A DNA stretch of 64,000 nucleotides from Rhizophagus irregularis (GCF_026210795.1 NC_089431.1:4030001-4094000); one strand, 5' to 3'. Counted from the stretch's first letter, positions 10,372-20,722 are shown. Notes: generated from the letters alone by a model not told the origin. Numbers and translations are program-made.

Positions 10372-10739
10372 AGGATTTTAAGGCGATTTTTTACTTTAAA
10401 AGGCAAAAATTTTGGTTGATCATTTCATTTCAGTCAGATTTTCACCAAAATTTTCTATTCCGTTTTTGAAAATCATCCACATGCATAGTTGCCATGGATA
10501 CAAAAAAAATTGCCTTTTTCGTAAAAAACTCTCAGTTTAATCTTAAATATTAGTACAGTACTGTACATGTACATGTACAAGTACAAGAGCAAGAACATGA
10601 ACATGTACATGTACATGTACAGAGAAAGTGAACATTCACTATGGAAACTTTTTGCGCTGAGTTTAACTGTGCTGCTCAAAAAGAATGTTAACTTGACAGA
10701 TCATGAAATAGTATGTTGATCATTTTTTATTAAAATGTG
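10372..10739. other. AT-rich spacer with a GTACAT palindrome cluster
   Basis: No gene is seen. Between about 10,553 and 10,622 the sequence is built of overlapping GTACATGTAC palindromes, on both sides of a short non-palindromic middle, so the tract can fold on itself. Confidence 0.6.
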
Positions 10740-11790
10740 AAAATTTTTTTTTTTTAATTAAAAATGTCAAAAACTTGATTAAAAAACAAAAAAAAATTAA
10801 ATTTTTTAATTAAAAAAGTCAGACTTGACGTTTTTTGTTATTAAAAATCAAAAAAAAAATGATTTTATTAATCAAAAATGTCAGACTTGACGTTTTTTGT
10901 TATTAAAATCAAAAAAAATGATTTTTTTTTAATTAAAAACGTCAGACTTGACGTTTTTTGTTATTAAAAATCAAAAAAAAATATTTTTTTTAATTAAAAA
11001 CGTCAGACTTGACGTTTTTTGTTATTAAAAATCAAAAAAAATGATTTTTTTTTAATTAAAAACGTCAGACTTGACGTTTTTTGTTATTAAAAATCAAAAA
11101 AAAAAATATATTTTTTAATTAAAAACGTCAGACTTGACGTTTTTTGTTATTAAAAATCAAAAAAAAATATTTTTTTTAATTATAAACGTCAGACTTGACG
11201 TTTTTTGTTATTAAAAATCAAAAAAAAATATTTTTTTTAATTATAAACGTCAGACTTGACGTTTTTTGTTATTAAAAATCAAAAAAAAATATTTTTTTTA
11301 ATTAAAAACGTCAGACTTGACGTTTTTTGTTATTAAAAATCAAAAAAAAGTGATTTTTTTAATTAAAAACGTCAGACTTGACGTTTTTTGTTATTAAAAA
11401 TCAAAAAAAAGTGATTTTTTTATTAAAAACGTCAGACTTGACGTTTTTTGTTATTAAAAATCAAAAAAAAATATTTTTTTTAATTAAAAACGTCAGACTT
11501 GACGGTTTTTGTTATTAAAAATCAAAAAAAATATTTTTTTTAATTAAAAACGTCAGACTTGACGTTTTTTGTTATTAAAAATCAAAAAAAAGTGATTTTT
11601 TTAATTAAAAACGTCAGACTTGACGTTTTTTGTTATTAAAAATCAAAAAAAATATTTTTTTAATTAAAAACGTCAGACTTGACGTTTTTTGTTATTAAAA
11701 ATCAAAAAAAAATATTTTTTTAATTAAAAACGTCAGACTTGACGTTTTTGTTATTAAAAATTAAAAAAAAAATGATTTTTTTTTAATTAT
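10740..11790. repeat. 61-bp minisatellite, about 16 copies
   Basis: The core GTCAGACTTGACG recurs from 10,818 to 11,732 with a spacing of 59 to 63 bp (mean about 61), giving 16 copies plus a degenerate one at the left. Each unit is a hairpin AAAACGTCA-GACT-TGACGTTTT followed by TTATTAAAAATC and an A-tract/T-tract junction. Unit differences are mostly single-base length changes in the homopolymers. It ends directly against the fold-back element at 11,793. No coding potential. Confidence 0.95.
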
Positions 11791-11792
11791 AT

Positions 11793-14036
11793 TAGTGTAC
11801 TTTTGGATATAATGGGTGAGTTTATTTTAAAAGCATACTAATACTACTAATAAATTAATAAAAGATGTTTTTATAACAATAGATTGTGTTTAGTGAGATT
11901 TATGAAAAAATTTTATGAAATTTTTTTTAATAAGAATAGCTTTGTATAAAAAATTTTCTAGAATTTTTTTTTAATAACGATATATCAGCATAGTAGTAAT
12001 AGTACAATAGGGTTAACTATACAATAAATAGATGTAATAAATTTTTTGGAATTTTTTTTTAATAACAGTAAATTGGTATCATATAATAGATGATATAATA
12101 AATTTTTTTTGGAATTCTTCCTTAATAATAATATATTGGTATAGCACAATAGATAGATATAATAAAAATTTTCTGTGATTTATTTTTTAATTACAATAGA
12201 TTGGTAACTTATTAACGGAAGTTAATAATTTTTTTACAGTTCACAGTAACACTAATATTACTTTTTTTTTTTAATCGCAGCGCATTTGCAGTTTTATTAA
12301 AGTAGAAAAATAAAGAATATGTATACATAGTATGATTCTAAAAGCTACTCTAATATAATTAAACTACAAACCACTTGTCATACGTATAGTACCCCACGTG
12401 TGCACTGTCGAGTGATCGTTAGACTCAGTAGGTAGACAACATTTGTAATGCGTTATCTTAGCCAGACGGCCCTATCTTCAACATAGTAACACTAATATTA
12501 CTAATAAGTAATGATAATAAAAGATTTTAATTACATTTAATAAGGTTAATAAAAAAATTTTTTGAGATATAATAGAATGGTATAGTACAATAGATAGATA
12601 TAATAAAATTTTCTGGGATCTATTTTAATAATAACAGATTGGTATAATACAATGTATAGATATAAAAAAATATTTCTGAATTCTTTTTTTTAATAATAGA
12701 TTGATATGAATATATTTTCTGTGATTTTTTTTTAGCAATAAGTCATTATATCAGTATAAAATTTTCTGGATTTTTTTTAATAACAATAGATCAGTATGGT
12801 ATAATGGATAGAAATAAAAAATTTTAAGGATTTTTTTTTTAATAACAATACTAGATTGGTATAGTACAATAGTTACTAGATATAAAATTTTCTGGGATTA
12901 TTTTAATAACAATAGATAGGTATAGTACAATGGACTAATTTAATAAATTTTTTTGTGATTTTTTTTAATAACAATAGATTGGTAATAGACAACTGATTAT
13001 TAATTTGTTCAATTAATAATTGTTTTTTAAAGATTTTTTCCAGTAATACTACTACTAATAGGTATTAATAGTTAGTTTAATGAGTTAATAAAAGATTTTT
13101 TATAAATAGATTATATTTAATGACATATAAAAAAAATTTTGGGAGATTTTTTTTAATAACAATAGATCAATACAAAAAATTTACTGAGACTTTTTTTAAT
13201 AACAATAGATTGGTATAGTACAATGAATAGATATAAAAAAATTTTAACTTTTTTTTTAATAATAGATTGATATAAATATATTTTCTGAATTTTTTTTTAA
13301 CAATAGAGTCAATAAATCAATATAAAAAATTTTTTTGATAACAACAGATCAGTACTATATTATAATGGAGAGATATAAAAAATTTTTTAGATTTTTTATT
13401 AATATAATAGATCAGTTTCTGGAATTTTTTTATGACAAATTAGTATAGTACAATATATAAAATTTTCTGGGATTTATTTAAATAACAATAGATATGATAA
13501 AATTTTTGGTGATTTTTTTTTTAGTAGCAATAGATTGGTAATAGACAATTATTACTGTGACCAAAACTGATCTGATTTACCAATTCATTATCAGTTCAGT
13601 TTTTAATGTTTTCACAACATTTTTTATAGTCTATTACCAATCTATTGTTACTAAAAAAAATAATCACCAAAAATTTATCATACCTATTGTTATTAAAATA
13701 AATCTCAGAAAATTTTTTTATTAACCTTATTAAATGTAATCTATTGTTATAAAAATCTTTCATTTATATTACTTACTAGTAATATTAGTGTTACTGTGAA
13801 CTATAAAAAAATCTTACTAAAAAACAATTATTAACAAGTTAATTGTCTACTATCAACATATTGTTATTAAAAAAAAATCCCAGAAAATTTTTTTATACCA
13901 AACTATTACTAAAAAGAAATCTCATTAAATTTTTTATAAATCTCACTAAACACAATCTATTGTTATAAAAAAATCTTTTATTAATTTATTAGTAGTATTA
14001 GTATAAAACTCACTCACTATATCCAAAAGTACACTA
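11793..14036. mobile_element. Non-autonomous fold-back element, about 2.2 kb
   Basis: The left end TAGTGTACTTTTGGATATA is repeated inverted at the right end (about 14,018-14,036). The inverted match continues for about 430 bp, with the right arm at about 13,600-14,036. The long left part is made of degenerate direct modules around AATAACAATAGATTGG and GGTATAGTACAATAG. The right arm carries the same modules inverted (CCAATCTATTGTTA). A more complex unique segment sits at about 12,360-12,485. No ORF of note exists. The superfamily is unknown, and a target-site duplication could not be fixed (TTATAT occurs near both ends). Confidence 0.8.
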
Positions 14037-14255
14037 GTTATATAATAGTATTAATATATGACATAACGTCTTAACATATTACTAACTATTACAAGATGAA
14101 TATAATAGGATTGTTGTTGACAGCAAAGTCTGTCATGGTTATTAGTTTCCGCTAATCTTACAACTTCCCATAAATACTTCCCATAAATTAAAACTTCCCA
14201 ACCAAAATCATTTTTCTTTATATTAAATATTTTTTTTATTATCATTATTTTCATA

Positions 14256-14644
14256 ATGGCAAATAATTTTACTAGAACCATAGTAAACTTTCCTAAAATT
14301 CAATCCAAAGACCTAGGTTCTTTTTCATATAAAAATAAAGATACAAATGAATTTAATAGTATTAAAAGCAATATAATTGCACGTTTTAAAAAAGGATGAG
14401 GAAAAAGATGTTTCCGTTTATTTCTTGTAGATAATAATAAAAGAAATTTAAGTGATTCAATCATAGTGTTAGACTCAGAAAATAACCAAATTAAAGGTAA
14501 TAATTATCCAGCTGAAACCGGTCCCGTTTCATATAAGATTAACTGGGTTCAAGACTACAGAGTTTTTTTCAAATTAGTAAACACAATAAAACGCTTCAGT
14601 TATCATGAATGAATAATCCGAAACGACAAGCTGTTTCAATGTAA
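14256..14644 (+). pseudogene. Broken copy of small gene B (B1)
   Basis: The sequence follows the intact copy at 17,473-17,877 almost base for base: the ATG in TCATAATGGCAAATAA, the segments for KDLGS, NIIARFKK, PAETGPVSYKIN, and the end CAATGTAAG. Its frame is lost by small indels, including an extra A after TTTTAAAAAA near 14,390 and a lost base near 14,414. Its promoter is also damaged: about 11 bp containing the TATA-like AAATATGCCC are missing near 14,140. Homology to the other copies starts near 14,076, about 40 bp right of the fold-back element. Confidence 0.85.
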
Positions 14645-16267
14645 GACTTATTAAAGTTTCACTCGTACGATTGGTTATTTACCAATTCAAAAATACATTT
14701 TACTAATCAAAAATTATTTATTTGTTGAAAGAATGGAAAATGAATATGATGTCGAACTTCCAAATTTATAATAAAGGTTCGGTTTTTTATTTATTGTATT
14801 ATTCAATAAATATAAATATAACTATTTTTAAATGTTAAATGTATTTCCTTTTTTTGTTTTTTTTTACTATTAAAGGATATTTAATTATTAAGTTCTTATT
14901 TATCATTTTATCTAGTAATACTTTTTTTTTTAGAAAAAGCAATAAATATTTTTTTGAGAAATTCATAAATTTATTTTATAATATTTGTATCTTATGGTGT
15001 AGAATTGCAAATATAAATATTGTGCTGCAACATCTGATATAGTAATTGAATATTATTTTTATTTTATTATTGAAGATTTTATAGATTATGCGTATAACAT
15101 ATAATAAATAAATAAAATTCAAATATATTGAAAGAAATCTAAAATGCCCGACCCAGACCTAAAGCATTTATTCTGTAGACTGATATTTTTTGTGAATATC
15201 GTACATGGGGCTGTATAACCTAAATCCGTCCGTCAGTATTTTATTTTTTCTAAAAAATTTTTTATTTGAATTGCATGTTCCGAATTAAATATGTTCCAAA
15301 CTATAAAAAATAGGACTGAAAGTAACGAAGGGTATGTGACTTCTCCAGACAGGACTTTTTATGATGGATGTGCATATTAACTTATTATATAATATATATA
15401 TGTATATAAGTTTCGGGCTTCCAGCTTCTCTGGTATGGAAGTCTGAATGGTAACTATTTCTTTGGATAGGTTTGAAAAACTTTAAGAGACGTACTAACAT
15501 TTCTCTTATTGTTTTGTAGTTTTCTGGTATAACATTTTAAAGGATAAGTTTTTTTTGGAAAGGGAGCTCACCATTAGCTTTAGGAAACAAACTAATGTAC
15601 CTTTTTTAATTTTTATGATTCTGCTTTTGGACACCTTTATAATGCGGTATATCAATTTTTTTAGGAAAATGTTTTGCTTGAACGTATTTTTTTTATTCGA
15701 GAAAACACTCTACTAATGTTTTCTTTTTACTTTTGTAGGTTTTTGTAGGTTTTGGGTTTGGATTTCTGATAGTAAGTTTTGATACTTCTAACCTTCTTTT
15801 TAGAAAATGCTTATTAACATTAATATTTGAGAATCAGTCTTTAAGTGTGTTCCGGGCTTAGAACTACCCAGCGTATCCTGAAAAAATGTCTCAAAATGCC
15901 TGAAAACCGCATTTTAACTAGAGTGGCACATATTTAACAAATAGGGCGTGTCGAATAAGATTTTTGTTATTAAGTTTCTTAGGATACTTATGAAAATTGA
16001 AAAATGGAGGGATTTGACACGTGATGGAAAAAGTCACTCATGTGATTTTCAGTAGCACCCAAAAATATGTACTCACGTGATCTTTTCGCTAGCATTATGC
16101 CATGATTAAATGTGCGTTTTAGCATTAAGAGTGACAAAGTATTTGACGAATAATATGTGACAAATTATGTTATAATAATTTTATTTATATTAATAATGAA
16201 AGACCAATCTTATACTAATTAAATTTCATAATAAAGTTTTTACAGTATTTGTACCAATTGCACTTTT
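14645..16267. other. Unit spacer downstream of B1, conserved between unit copies
   Basis: This block recurs at 17.9-20.2, 22.4-24.2 and 38.5-39.5 kb. It has no long ORF, but it holds at least one intron-like segment on the plus strand (15,450-15,519) and a possible second (about 15,685-15,739, ending CTTTTGTAG). A spliced non-coding or short-peptide transcript is possible. Confidence 0.6.
15450..15519 (+). other. Intron-like segment in unit copy 1
   Basis: The donor GTAAC follows GAATG, the branch-point consensus TACTAAC is at 15,492-15,498, and TTTTGTAG closes it at 15,519. The same arrangement exists in the other three unit copies, where the donor is GTAAGC. Confidence 0.6.
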
Positions 16268-16770
16268 TTAGAACTCAGTTGACGATCTAAATATTTTAAG
16301 ATATATAATATTAGTTTAATAAATAGAAATTTTTGTTTTCAAAAATTTGAAAAATTTAACATATCTTACTTAAGCTTGTCAAGTTTATCTGTTTCAGTTA
16401 ACTCAACCCTTGGTTCCGTTTTAAGAATTAATTTATCCTTCCAAAACAGTCTATAACTACGATACCAAAGTAGGAAAAAAGAATCAACACCTCTATAAAT
16501 TTCAGATTTAATGAATTCTGGTTCATCACCGTTAACGTGTTTTTTAAGAATTACGTGTTTTGGAATTTCAAGATATTCATGATTATCATTTATAAAGGAT
16601 AATAATGCAAAGGAACTACAATGTCGTCTGAGCTCTATGTGAATATTTTCATTGAATTTAATATAAAGATTCTTTTCATCCCAGAAATCGCGGATATAAG
16701 AACTTTGAAATCGGTACTGATGGAACTGATGCTTTTTAATAATGCTATTACGAATTTTTGCAAAAAACAT
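16268..16770 (-). CDS. Small gene A, copy 1 (two exons)
   Basis: Exon 1 is 16,370-16,770 and exon 2 is 16,268-16,286, joined by an 83-bp intron (GTAAGA to ATTTAG, with ACTAAT upstream of the acceptor). The product is 139 aa and ends KSSTEF. The unspliced frame would stop inside the donor GTAAG; the intact copies at 20.2 and 39.5 kb splice in the same phase to the same last residues. The N-terminus MFFAKIRNSIIKKHQFHQYR is basic and hydrophobic and could be a mitochondrial targeting peptide; this is a guess. The rest is aromatic and charged with no family I recognise. A TATA-like TTTTTTATAAC lies about 20 bp before the ATG. It is divergent from gene B at 17,473 with about 700 bp between them. 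Confidence 0.75.
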
Positions 16771-17368
16771 TTTGATTCTGATCAGTTATAAAAAAGTAAG
16801 ATTTGGAATGCAAAAAAGTAATAATATAGTTTTTTCAAAATAAATGAGTTAATAATAATGACTCAAAAATGACAATTGTGACTTTAGATTAGATAAAGAA
16901 AAAAATTTTTAATCAAAATCTTACATTATTAGAATGTTTTATTATTTCCTAAAACCAAGAAATACAATCTATAAAATTTCTTTATTATTATAAAACCTGT
17001 TTATGTGTTGTATTTATATTGGTTACTAACTAAATACCATCACTAAGTTTTTTATGCGCAGTATATGCACAAAAAAATTACAAAAATGTGCCTGATTTTG
17101 TGTTTTATGATAATCGAATTGTGCATCCTCAAAACGCGCTTTAACGAAATAATAAATTGTAAAATTTTGTTTACAATGTATTTTACATTTTTAAATATTA
17201 TATTATACATTTTATATATTATATTGTACGATTTTAAGTATTATGTTATATTACACATTTTTAGAGGATATTACATTGTATTTTTACGTACAATAGCATA
17301 CATATTACTAACTATTACAAGATATGAATATAATAGGATTGTTGTTGACAGCAAAGTCTGTCATAATT

Positions 17369-17400
17369 ATAAATATGCCCTAGTTTCCGCTAATCTTACA
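17369..17400 (+). promoter_or_regulatory. Conserved gene B core promoter (copy 2)
   Basis: TATAAATATGCCCTAG followed by TTTCCGCTAATCTTA lies about 100 bp before the ATG. The same block precedes B3 (21,884-21,915) and the much diverged B4 (33,033-33,062), and it is partly deleted before the broken B1. TATAAATA is a plausible TATA box. Confidence 0.65.
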
Positions 17401-17472
17401 ACTTCCCAAAATTTCCCAACCAAAATCATTTTTTTTATATTAAATATTTTTTTTATTATCATTATTTTCATA

Positions 17473-17877
17473 ATGGCAAATAATTTTACTAGAAAGGCAA
17501 ATGATTTTACTAGAACCATAGTAAACTATCCTAAAATTCGATTCAAAGACCTAGGCTCTCTTTCATACAAAAATAAAGACACAAACGAATTTAAAATTAA
17601 AAGCAATATAATTGCACGTTTTAAAAAGGATGAGGAAAAAGATGTATCCCGTTTATTTCTTGTAGATAAGAATGGAAGGAATTTAAGTGATTCAATAGTG
17701 TTAGATTCAGAAAATAACCAAATTAAAGGTAATATTTATCCAGCTGAAACCGGTCCCGTTTCATATAAGATTAACTGGGCTCAAGACTACAGAGTTTTTC
17801 TCCAAATTAGTAAAAACAATACATTTATCATGAGAGTGAGAGCAATGAATCCGAAATGGCAAGTTGTTTCAATGTAA
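17473..17877 (+). CDS. Small gene B, copy 2 (intact)
   Basis: 134 aa from the ATG in TTTTCATAATGGC. The open frame extends further upstream, but this ATG is conserved in B1 and B3 and follows the conserved promoter block. The protein has no signal peptide or membrane segment. Landmarks are SLSYKNKDTNEFK (about 28), NIIARFKKDEE (about 43), SRLFLVDKNGR (about 58), NIYPAETGPVSYKINWAQDY (about 88) and RAMNPKWQVVSM at the end. I do not recognise the family; the alternating pattern suggests a small beta-rich domain. The stop TAA overlaps GTAAGA, a donor-like sequence present in all four copies, so a 3' exon is possible. A CAG acceptor and a frame reading AYKCKKEKETVAVGYLN follow at 18,049, but the phase does not fit cleanly. 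Confidence 0.7.
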   Translation: MANNFTRKANDFTRTIVNYPKIRFKDLGSLSYKNKDTNEFKIKSNIIARFKKDEEKDVSRLFLVDKNGRNLSDSIVLDSENNQIKGNIYPAETGPVSYKINWAQDYRVFLQISKNNTFIMRVRAMNPKWQVVSM

Positions 17878-18562
17878 GAGTTTCACTCTTACGATTGGTT
17901 ATTTACCAATTCAAAAATACATTTTACTAACCAAAAATTATTTATTTGTTTAAATATTTTTCTTTTTTGAGAAAATAAATATGAACTAAAATATATTTAT
18001 TTTCTAATATGATATTAGGTGTATTTATCTTTGGTAATTTCAGCTTATAAATGTAAAAAGGAAAAAGAAACTGTAGCTGTTGGATATTTAAATGAATCAT
18101 CCGACCAAATTAACCATAAAGAATGGAAAATGAATATGATGTCGAACTTCCAAATTTATAATAAGGTTTTTTATTTATTGTATGTATTATTCAATAAATA
18201 TAAATATAACTATTTTTAAATGTTAAATGTATTTCCTTTTTTTGCTTTTTTAATTATTAAAGGATATTTAATTGTTAAGTTCTTTATCATTTTCATCTAG
18301 TAATACTTTTTTTTTTAGAAAAAGCAATAAATATTTTTTTAAGAAATTCATAAATTTATTTTATAATATTTGTATTTTATGGTGTAGAATTGCAAATATA
18401 AATATTGTGCTGCAACATCTGATATAATAGTAATTGAATATTATTTTTATTTTATTTATTAATTATTATTGATGCTTTTATAGATTATGCGTATAACATA
18501 TACCCAGACCTAAGCATTTATTCTGTAGACTGATATTTTTTATGAATATCGTACATGGGACT

Positions 18563-18890
18563 AGTAGTGCTTCGATCCGGATGAAATCCGTTATTCAGAT
18601 TGAATAACAATTTAATCCGGATGAAAACTGTTATTAAACGAAAATCCGGATAAAAAAAATTACTTCAAAAAATCCAATCCTACCATTAAATGCGCAACGT
18701 CAAGCACTATCTTACATGCCTTAAATTGTTAAATTCTGTTCATTGGTTTCGTTCGGAAATATTTTAAGTTATCCGAAAACTGGCAATCCGGATGGATCTG
18801 ACGAAATCCGGTTCAAACTGCGGATTTCATCCGGATTTTTGATTTAATCCGGATCAATCCGGATCAATCCGTACATGGATCAAAGCACTA
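18563..18890. mobile_element. 328-bp hAT-like MITE
   Basis: Compared with the copy at 23.08 kb, 328 bp are inserted between two copies of CATGGGACT (18,554-18,562 and 18,891-18,899). The left end carries TAGTGCTTCGATCC and the right end, inverted, TAGTGCTTTGATCC. The interior is full of ATCCGGAT motifs. The 8- to 9-bp duplication and the TAG ends fit hAT-type elements. No coding capacity. Confidence 0.85.
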
Positions 18891-19032
18891 CATGGGACTC
18901 TATCATAATCTAAATCCGCCCGTCAATATTTTTATTTTTTCTAAAAAAAATTTTTTATTTGAATTGCATGTTCAGAATTATATATGTTCCAAACTATAAA
19001 AAATAGGACTGTAAGTAACGAAGGGTATGCGG

Positions 19033-19178
19033 CCCAGTAAATAGTTTTTGCATAAATTTATACCAAACGGGCTCATTGGCTCGAAGCTCAAATTTATGCG
19101 AAAAATAATCCAAATTTAAGCCGATCTAGAGCCAATTATATATGGATGAGCCATTTGGTACAAAAACTATTTACTGGG
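19033..19178. mobile_element. 146-bp MITE with perfect 18-bp inverted ends
   Basis: CCCAGTAAATAGTTTTTG is the left end and its exact reverse complement the right end. It splits GGGTATGCGGATGTGC, which is uninterrupted in the copy at 23.22 kb, and leaves a 3-bp CGG duplication. Superfamily unknown. Confidence 0.85.
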
Positions 19179-19192
19179 CGGATGTGCATACT

Positions 19193-19334
19193 CCTCGGCC
19201 TTCTCTGATTACCTGCCTTCTCACTCTTCTCCTACACAAGAACATCACAACCTTCCTATCTCTCATCTTATATTTATGGATGATTCTACTTTAATTGCCT
19301 CCTCTAAAGCTGGCATTGAGGATCGTTTATCTAT
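19193..19334 (+). mobile_element. Fragment of a LINE reverse transcriptase inserted in unit copy 2
   Basis: 142 bp are absent from copy 3, where GATGTGCATACT runs straight into AACTTATTA. One frame reads EHHNLPISHLIFMDDSTLIA then SSKAGIEDRL, the catalytic MDD region of a LINE reverse transcriptase. It differs from the LINE at 2.4-10.3 kb, which reads AYMDDTQW. There is no A tail and no clear duplication, so it looks like filler DNA captured at a break rather than a normal 5'-truncated insertion. Confidence 0.75.
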
Positions 19335-19400
19335 AACTTATTATATATATATATATATAGGTTTCGGGCTTCCAACTTCTCTGGTATGGAATTCTAAATG

Positions 19401-19475
19401 GTAAGCTAGTTTTCTTTGGATAGGTTTGAATAAACTTTAAGGGACGTACTAACATTTCTTTTTGTTGTTTTGTAG
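19401..19475 (+). other. Intron-like segment in unit copy 2
   Basis: GTAAGCTAG donor, TACTAAC branch point and TTTTGTAG acceptor; 75 bp, the same length as in copies 3 and 4. Confidence 0.6.
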
Positions 19476-19935
19476 TTTTATGGTATAACATTTTAGAGGA
19501 TAAGTATTTTTTTTTTGAAAGGGAGCTCACCATTAGCTTTAGGAAACAAACTAATGTTCCTTTTTTAATTTTTATGATTCTGCTAATTGGTATATCAATT
19601 TTTTTAGGGAAAGGTTTCGCTTGAACGTATTTTTAGGTTCTGGGTTTGGATTTAGATTCCGGGCTTTGAACTAGTATCCAGCGTATCCTGAAAAAATGTC
19701 TCTAAGGGCGTGTCAAATAAGATTTTTGTTTTTAAGTTCCTTAGGATACTTATGAAAATTGAAAAACGGAGGGATTTGACATACTATGCACTCACGTGGT
19801 CTTTTCACTGGCATTATGCCATTAAATGCGGCGTTTTAGCATTAAGAGTGACAAAGTACTATTTGACGAATAATTTATATTATAATAATTTTATTTATAT
19901 TAATAATGCAAAACCAAATTAAATTTCATAGTAAA

Positions 19936-20183
19936 CATCAGGAAATTTTTTTTATGTAAAAAATATGCAATATTTTGTGCATGAAAAAATTGATTTGCAC
20001 ACTCTGAAATTGCATATTTAATATATATAATGTATTTTCCATACAATATATTGTAAAAAAATGGGTTAATTTTTATATAAATTTGTACAAAGAATTATAC
20101 ATATAATATTGTTAATTATATTGCATAAATTTTAGAAATTTAACTATTTGTGCAATATTGAATACCCTGAAAAATTTGTGATG
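19936..20183. mobile_element. MITE-like insertion shared by unit copies 2 and 3
   Basis: About 248 bp beginning CATCAGGAAATTTTT and ending AAATTTGTGATG, so the ends are loosely inverted. It is present at 23,835-24,050 in copy 3 but absent from the same position in copies 1 and 4, where CATAATAAAG or CATAGTAAAG is uninterrupted. The interior is AT-rich and non-coding. Confidence 0.6.
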
Positions 20184-20228
20184 AAGTTATTATAAAAAAA
20201 ATATAGTATTTGTACCAATTGCACTTTT

Positions 20229-20722
20229 TTAGAACTCAGTTGATGATCTATATATTTTAAGATATATAGTATTAGTTTAATAAATAGAAATTTTAAATTT
20301 GAAAATTTTAACATATCTTACCTAAGCTGATCAAGTTCATCTGTTGCAATAAACTCAGTCCTTGGTTCCGCTTTAAGAATTAATTTATCCTTCCAAAACA
20401 GTCTATAACTACAATCCCATTCTAGGTTAAAAGAATCAACATCTCCAGGACTTATAATTCTTAAAAAACTCGTTAACAAAGGTGAACCAAAATTCATTGA
20501 ATCTGTGTGTTTTGGAATTTCAAGATATTCATGATTATTATTTATAAAGGATAGAAATGCAGAGGAACTACAATGTTGTCTGAGCTCTATGTGAATATTT
20601 TTATTGAATTTAATATAAACTTTCTTATCATCTAAGAAATCGCGGATATATGAACTTTGAAATCGGTACTGATGAAACTGATGCTTTTTAATAATGCTAT
20701 TACGAATTTTTGCAAAAAACAT
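20229..20722 (-). CDS. Small gene A, copy 2, with an in-frame internal inversion
   Basis: Exon 1 is 20,322-20,722, the intron 74 bp (GTAAGA to ATATAG) and exon 2 20,229-20,247; 139 aa ending RSSTEF. It is very close to copy 1 except for a block near residues 72-91, where TDSMNFGSPLLTSFLRIIS replaces the usual VILKKHVNGDEPEFIKSEIY. The cause is visible in the DNA: 20,454-20,506 is the reverse complement of the equivalent 53 bp in copy 3 (24,317-24,369). The length is unchanged and no stop arises, so the gene stays open. Whether the altered protein still works is unknown. Confidence 0.75.

Larger units (their letters stand above)
17878..20228. other. Unit copy 2 spacer with several insertions
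   Basis: This is homologous to the spacers of unit copies 1 and 3. It is enlarged by a 328-bp MITE, a 146-bp MITE and a LINE fragment that copy 3 lacks, plus a MITE shared with copy 3, all listed separately. It holds an intron-like segment at 19,401-19,475. No conventional gene is seen. Confidence 0.6.

Noticed and set aside
10740-11790. CRISPR-like regularly spaced repeat
   Set aside because: The whole 61-bp unit is repeated, spacers are not unique, and the context is eukaryotic. It is a minisatellite.
12365-12480. tRNA-like segment on the minus strand (CCGTCTGGCTAAGATAACGC)
   Set aside because: The A-box-like start is suggestive, but no convincing B box, acceptor stem or seven-base anticodon loop could be drawn.
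17065-17472. Upstream extension of the gene B frame (start at 17,065)
   Set aside because: The extension covers the conserved promoter block, is not open in B1 or B3, and the ATG at 17,473 is the conserved one.
18019-18219. 66-aa frame after gene B2 (AYKCKKEKETVAVGYLN)
   Set aside because: It could be a 3' exon because a CAG acceptor precedes it, but the splice phase from GTAAGA does not fit, the frame is broken in B3 and most of it is deleted in B1. Not called as a gene.
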